Source of the DNA: Sipunculus nudus
Lineage: Eukaryota > Annelida > Sipuncula > Golfingiida > Sipunculidae
Direction of reading: 5' to 3'
Length of the DNA stretch: 64,000 bases
Assembly (NCBI GenBank): GCA_026874595.1
Contig: CM049306.1
Span: 31,427,519-31,491,518, forward strand
Shown here: in pieces, positions 58,801-64,000 of the stretch
How the letters are laid out: each line of letters opens with the position of its first letter
How positions within the stretch are numbered: the first letter of the stretch is position 1
Translations under genes and position numbers: made by a program
The notes under the pieces: generated by a model
Seen by the model: the letters and a program-made list of their open reading frames with translations, nothing else
Database searches by the model: none
What the model was told of the DNA's origin: nothing

Positions 58801-59749
58801 GGGGGGCATGGAGATAGGTCGAGATCTGTAACAGTAATATGACGTAGAACACTACGTACCAATACAGCAGCATCACATATTCGGTAGTAGGAGCAGTTTG
58901 CAAATACTAGGAGTCCAAAATGACAGGGTTTAGAATGGTTGTAGAAATTGTATCAATTTTTGCTGTCATTCTGGGAAATCTTGTTTCTTTATTTTACAAC
59001 AGTTTACTACGATTAACAGATCAAAAATCAGGTTCCACCAAACAGATTGGAAGAGCTGTGTAAACGCTTGCCTATATAGCCTAGGCATTATATTAAAATA
59101 ACAGGGTCTACATCTTCGCTTCCGTCAGATTGGTTAACGCTACGTGTCGACTTGTACATGAGGTGCGGATACGGATGCGGAAACGGATGTGGATACGTTT
59201 TCGTTTGTGTCCGTTTATACGCTTGCAAATGCGGTGTTGCTTTCAGCATATCGGAATGGTCCCAAGATTTCAACTTGGCACAGGAGGAGATTATTATAAA
59301 TGTTGCAACTAAACAATGACAGAAGTATCCGGCGGTAATCGAACCCTCGATCCGTCCTGATTCTTTTTTTATACTCGTCTCTATCATACGACCCGTCATG
59401 TGCCTGTGTTGTCCTGTTTTTAAAAATGTTCTCATGTACTACAAATCGGCATTCTAAGGAATGCAAGACTGAAAATCGTGTCTGCAATCACTTGTTCGGC
59501 AAATATTTCCCGCTTCATTCATGAATTTTCTCTGATGAATACGCTGATGAATAAGGATTATGTGTCGGATCCACACCAAAATCTAATCGGTTCTTCATTG
59601 GCCCATTCTCAAAATGGATTGAAAATGTTATGACATTCCGTTCATGAATGCGTGAATTGTGTTGTGAACAAATTTATAAAGCGTGAAGACGTTATTAAGC
59701 CTCAGACGTCAATTCCATCTTAATGCCTCCATATTTAAAACTGTATATA

Positions 59750-59960
59750 TTCTTACACAAAAGTAAAGTAAATTTAACATTTTTAAACAAATAAATGGAT
59801 CCGCGTGAATTCCTAGCCGGCCCAGCCGTCTAAGACACTTAGGAGCGTCGATCTATATATATGCTTATAGAGAAGTAAAGTCAGGTTCCAGATTGTACAC
59901 ATTTAAATGGGTCGGATGAATTCCTGGCCGGCCCAGCCGTCTTAGAATATGTCTCTGACA
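59750..59960. repeat. Direct repeat of about 100 bp (two copies)
   Basis: Each copy begins near TATATAT-CTTA...AAGTAAAGT and ends GAATTCCTRGCCGGCCCAGC followed by CGTCTWAGA (59810 and about 59917). Confidence 0.65.
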
Positions 59961-60507
59961 AAAGTACGGAAGGAGGGACTGACACGATGATAACTATAGG
60001 GTACCGCTTGTTAAGCGAGTTCATACAGTAAAACATATATTATCCGAATACCATTGATTATACCTACGTCAAGGGGCTAATACGTTAAGGCTGATACAAT
60101 ATATCATCAAAGCACTATGAAATGCCATAATTCTAAATGTATAATCAGCCAAAATATTTGGTGTTCTCTAATGCCGAAATCAAGGTAGAATTGTAAATTG
60201 TACAAGGTACCAAACTTATTTTTTTCTACCGCTTAAGATGCAGTTTACAATATACCCTTCTCTATTTTTTAGAGTTATAGGTCTTCATTTATATACAAAT
60301 AAAATTAAGAATTACTGGAATCTCTGCATTTAAATGTAAATGCATCATTTTAAAATGTAAATGCAAAGGCACTTGCTGTGAATCCATCCCTGATATAGGC
60401 TGATAAAATAATAACGGGGTACTAATTAGTAAACGGAAACACATAGAGAGAAGCAAGTACATGTAGATAAAATATCAAACATGAATACACCGTTATCAGT
60501 TTAACCA

Positions 60508-60560
60508 CTCCCGTTTATTAAGCAATACTTTCATTCAGTTTCCTTGGTTACTTGGCATCA
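60508..60560 (-). pseudogene. Partial duplicate of the gene B terminal exon tail
   Basis: The stretch from CCGTTTATTAAG to TTACTTGGCATCA resembles 60677-60732, i.e. the last codons of gene B plus the adjacent 3' region. An AATAAA (minus strand) at 60512-60517 could serve as the polyadenylation signal of gene B. Confidence 0.5.
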
Positions 60561-60714
60561 AGTATTATGATTTAAGTAGGCCTAGCCCAATTATCAGTAT
60601 CTACTGATTCGGGTTATCACGGCAAATAAAACGGCATATGGATCAACTTTGGATAAACTATGGATCCTTTTAACCACCCCTATAAAGAACAATAACTTCA
60701 TTCAATTTCCATTT

Positions 60715-60908
60715 TTATTTGGCATCACGTGTCACCTCGACTGCGCGACCAACTTTCAGCAATGAAACTTCGTCCCAGTACTTGGCAACAAACTGCATGC
60801 CAACCGGCAGACCCTCGGAAAATCCTGCGTTGATGCTGAGGGCTGGGTGACCGGTCCCGTTGAATGGACAGGTGTTTGCATTGTTTTCAAACGATGCCTT
60901 CAAGTATT
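60715..60908 (-). CDS. Amidase gene B, terminal coding exon (partial gene)
   Basis: Homologue of gene A exon 12: same length (194 nt), same phase, acceptor ATTTTTAG, stop TAA at 60715-60717. It encodes [19 protein letters not shown] and ends VTRDAK. From the NTCPF motif to the end it differs from gene A at only four residues. Before that, its ASFENNA sequence looks more like the usual family sequence than gene A's AAYRPIL. Upstream exons must lie beyond 64000; none was found in 60909-64000, which is plausible because the matching intron of gene A is 5.8 kb. Whether gene B is intact cannot be judged here. Confidence 0.9.
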
Positions 60909-60939
60909 CTAAAAATATACAATGTATTTCTGAAAGAAA

Positions 60940-61325
60940 CATATATATACACCCACACATATATATATATATATCTTTATTCGTACAAGGAAGTAGAGTA
61001 CATTATATGATATCAATAGAAATATGAAATAAATGAAAGATATACAGAAAGAAGGAAAGTAAAAATAAAAGTTCAGTCCATACCTATTACAAAATCGGTT
61101 GATTATAAATCAGTTAACGTTTTATCCTCAGGTCAAGTGTGAGGTACATATCAATTCTGAACGAAAATCTAAATTAATGGATGTTGTTACCATAATAGAC
61201 TGTCTCTTAAATATCTGTAGATTTCTAATGCCGCGTTGTATCCCATGGTTGTGAATCTGACTTTCCAGGTATCGTTAGTTGCCTCATATTACACCAATTG
61301 AGGTATAATGAGCTCTCTTTATAAT
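60940..61325 (-). mobile_element. 5'-truncated LINE 3' end in gene B intron
   Basis: About 350 bp after a TA-rich run (60958-60976) match the 3' part of the array LINE (2272-2640): CGTACAAGGAAGTAGAGTAC at the start and CGCGTTGTATCCCATGGTTG near 61230. The corresponding place in gene A (about 26645) lacks it. Confidence 0.8.
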
Positions 61326-61394
61326 AACAGAATTTAACACGGACATTAACAATGGTTCCTGGTACGTCGGATGTAAGGTCATTTATGAAAGGAA

Positions 61395-61460
61395 AGCAGA
61401 TTTATCGTTGGTAGATAAGTAGATAAAAGACAAGTCCAATTCTCTTTGGTGGATAAATAT
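61395..61460. repeat. Seed copy of the 38-bp minisatellite
   Basis: About one and a half units (GATAAGTAGATAAAAGACAA, then GTCCAATTCTCTTTGG) at the position matching the start of the expanded gene A array. Both are preceded by GATGTAAGG-CATTTATGAA. Confidence 0.85.
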
Positions 61461-62028
61461 CCTTCTGAATGATTAGCAAAGAAAAAAATGTCTACGGAGT
61501 AAAAAAAATATGAGTCTCAGAGAACCAGCGACCTATCTTGCTCTCCATAATTAATCAAACTAAATTCATTGTGGTAATTTACCTATACAAAAAACAAAAC
61601 GGCGATATAAGATAAAGAAAAGCATTTTCATAATTTGTGATATAACAGTTACCAACGGAAAATTATCCTGGACAATTACCTCTTAGACAATTACCCCATA
61701 GACAATTACTCCCTTGACAATTACCCCATGGTAACATCATACCAAATTAAGTGCTATAAAATATATATACTTTTCAGGTTCTGCTAAGTGCAGGGTTGCG
61801 TAAAAAAGTGATATAGCTTTTATAAGCTAAAAAGAGAGTATTGAACAATATGCGGAATACGAAATGGACATTTACTGTAATTAGTCTCTGTAATTACTGT
61901 AATAACAGCCTTTCAGAGTTGTTTAAATTGAGACAGACTACTTTCAGTTTAAGTTTCTAGATCAGCGTTCACTCTAAAAAATGACGTTTCACAGATGTTT
62001 TACATGATGTTTATTATGTTTTGTATGC

Positions 62029-62158
62029 AAACATGTTTCAATTTTAAACATGTTTCAAAACATGTTTCACCGTTTGTTTCAGAATAGAGTCCATTGAAAC
62101 ATCATGCTATGTCGTTACATGTGTGAAACATGTCTAATACATGTTTTAAGACATGTCT
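62029..62158. promoter_or_regulatory. Cluster of p53-family-like half-sites
   Basis: Five decamers fit RRRCWWGYYY exactly: AAACATGTTT at 62029, 62046 and 62058, AAACATGTCT at 62126 and AGACATGTCT at 62149. One near match lies at 62137. The first three are separated by 7 and 2 bp. Function is inferred from the motif only; a decayed CATGTTT repeat is the alternative. Confidence 0.35.
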
Positions 62159-63224
62159 CGCGCGGAAAATTACATTTCACTTGTTAAATCGCCGTTATTT
62201 TTTGCCACTGATCACATGACCGGATATTCTCCCCATTCATATGATAAACTGATTGCCAGTGATCGCGGGAAAGATGAAAACTTCCGAGAAAACGGAACGT
62301 GATTTTGAGCAATTACCAGGTCCACCTTGGATGATGTTCAGTCTTGGGCGCAGAGAAGGTTTCCTGTAGCAACCCAAAATATAATTTGCCAGAAATTAAA
62401 AGGTGAGTCAAACGTTTAGTTTGTGAACAGTATATATATTCATAATATCGCTCATAGAGATACAAATATTCATGCTTTATATAAATTACAACGACATTTT
62501 ACCTTCACAAGAATTAATATGCAATGTAAAGTACAAACCACCATTCAAATACAGTAATGTCACTTATGAGACAATTCATATACAAGGGTATGTACAGGAT
62601 TTTGGAAAGATGGGTGGGGGGGGGGGAATCTCCAAAATAAAGTCCTTACTTTTCAAAAGCTGATGGGATACAGCCCTCTGAAGGGCCATTAATTCACTGG
62701 TTGTCATTGTAAAGGGGGGGGGGGCTTTCTTGACCCCTTGGAACCCCCAATCCCACAATGCCACGCCCCTGAACATAAGACTTTCCAGTGCACTTATTCC
62801 ATGTGAGTCCAGAACACAAGTAAGTAGTAGCGTCAAAACAAAATTCAATTTGGTTCGGCATAACCATGACCCATCTTTGGGTGCATTGTGGACCCAAGTA
62901 TACATGTATAGGCTGCTGAGTAGGTAAGATATTTATTTATCAAATGTGATGCATGATGAAAATTTTGCTGTTTCAAGAAGTAGGCTGTGCAAAGATAATT
63001 TTGTTAAATTTTTCAAGGCAGTTTTACTGAAACCTTGAATTCGAAGATGAATAAGGAAGACATAAGTAATTTGTGATCAGAATGATAAAATGAGCAAATT
63101 CAAAACCTGTAATTATGTACAATATCATATTTGTGTAGATTAAAATCTGCAGCATGTTCAAAAATTACCTCATGAGCACATCATAAACAAAATGGTTATT
63201 TATGCATCTTATCAATGCTGAATA

Positions 63225-64000
63225 TGTGTACCTGGGTGGTGATGGTGGAATAGGTTCCACAGTAACAAGGCTGGATGTGTGAATGGAGTCCAGGGTACCA
63301 ATGCTTGATGTGTGGTGCTTGTGGATTTGGTCAAGGGTACCATGGCTGGGTGTGTGTACATGGGTGTTGGTGGAACTGGGTTCAGAGTACCAAGTCTGGA
63401 TGTGTGAATACATGACTGGTGGTGAACTTAGGTCCAGGGTACCAAGGCTGGATGAATGTACATGGGTGTTGGTGGAATGGGGTTCAGGGTACCAAGAATG
63501 GATGTGTGCAAATTTGTAGTGTTAGGGGAATAGGGTCCAGGGTACCAGTGCTGGATGCATGCATATGGGTGGTGCTTGTGGAATAGGGTTCAGGATACCA
63601 AGTCTGGATGTGTGAAAACATGATTGGTGGTGGTACCAAGGCTGGTTGTGTGCAGACGGTGTTGATGGAACTGGGTCTAGGGTACTAAGGCTGGATGTGT
63701 GATTACATGGCTGGTAATGGACTGGAGTCAAGGGTACAAAGGCTGGATGTGTGATCATGGATGTTTGTGGAACGTGGTCCAGGGTACAAAGGCTGGATAT
63801 GTGTACATGAGGTTGCTGGAATTGGGTCAAGGGTATCAAGGTTGGATGTGTGTACATGGGTGTTGGTAGAATGGAGTCCAGGGTACCAAGGCTGGATGTG
63901 TGTACATGGATGTTGGTGGTGGGACTGCTTTGGATACCCAGGCTGGATGGGTAAATATTGGTGGTGGGATGGTTTCCAGGGTACCAAGGCTGGATGTGGG
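63225..64000. repeat. Minisatellite, period about 51 bp, running off the window
   Basis: About 15 variable units containing AGGGTACCAAGGCTGGATGT and TGTACATGGGTGTTGGTGGA. Being close to a multiple of three, it yields His/Thr/Pro-rich frames on the minus strand that are not taken as genes. Confidence 0.9.

Larger units (their letters stand above)
54768..60714. other. 3' flank of gene B, diverged paralogue of the gene A flank
   Basis: From TCAAGCTACTATGCAG (about 54768) the sequence aligns to unit positions from about 341: SINE-like segment, spliced-looking ORF, GGGGCGGATCC motif and the CCAGGTGGCGCCATCGGCC stretch. It breaks at about 56516, where a different LINE lies, and resumes near 57494. 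It passes the empty hAT site at 57978 and continues as the counterpart of 21653-26412. 59600-60500 has no recognised feature except the direct repeat at 59750-59960. Confidence 0.8.
61326..63220. other. Remaining gene B intron sequence
   Basis: No gene recognised with confidence. It includes a minisatellite seed (61395-61460), four copies of a 15-16-bp GACAATTACC repeat (61665-61730), a palindrome cluster (62029-62158), and a repeat with two G-runs at 62613-62628 and 62713-62724. A plus-strand segment (62321-62401) ending in a strong donor, AAAAG|GTGAGT, could be an exon of an unknown gene, but its start is uncertain. Confidence 0.4.

Noticed and set aside
1-64000. CRISPR arrays, operons and rRNA or tRNA genes
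   Set aside because: No regular spacer-repeat structure, no polycistronic gene layout, and no convincing cloverleaf or rRNA motif; the tandem repeats seen are minisatellites.

Overview
The window is eukaryotic and looks like metazoan nuclear DNA. It is AT-rich, its genes are split by introns with canonical splice signals, and long TA microsatellites, minisatellites, LINE reverse transcriptases and hAT, THAP and pogo-like transposon remnants are all present. The repeat content and the RT types fit a marine invertebrate, perhaps a mollusc or other lophotrochozoan, but nothing fixes the species.

Layout. Positions 1 to 19789 hold at least three head-to-tail copies of a 6679-bp composite unit (about 98-99% identical by eye), which runs in from the left edge. 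Each unit carries a retroelement gag zinc-knuckle remnant, a putative tRNA-like SINE, a spliced-looking ORF, a 5'-truncated LINE and the 3' half of a hAT transposon. Only the rightmost copy runs on into a complete hAT element (17837-21652). Positions 21653-26412 are the region 3' of an amidase gene.

Positions 26413-51443 (minus strand) hold a complete amidase-signature hydrolase gene, 'gene A'. It has 12 coding exons, all phases agree, and the product is 512 residues with a Lys106/Ser181/Ser205 triad. A likely non-coding first exon near 51.9-52.0 kb lies beside a consensus CRE. Its large introns hold a 38-bp minisatellite, LINE, pogo-like, THAP/SWIM and hAT-like remnants and TA microsatellites.

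Positions 52050-54767 are upstream sequence with no recognised gene. At about 54768 begins a diverged copy of the region 3' of gene A, without the hAT insertion. It leads to the terminal coding exon (60715-60908, minus) of a second amidase, 'gene B', whose other exons lie past the right edge. The window therefore records a tandem duplication of amidase gene plus 3' flank, followed by independent transposon insertion, minisatellite expansion and segmental amplification on the gene A side. The rest of the window (60909-64000) is probably gene B intron. It has a LINE 3' end, a cluster of p53-like half-sites and a 51-bp minisatellite that runs off the end.

The amidase family and the transposon calls rest on motifs read by eye. 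No database search was possible.
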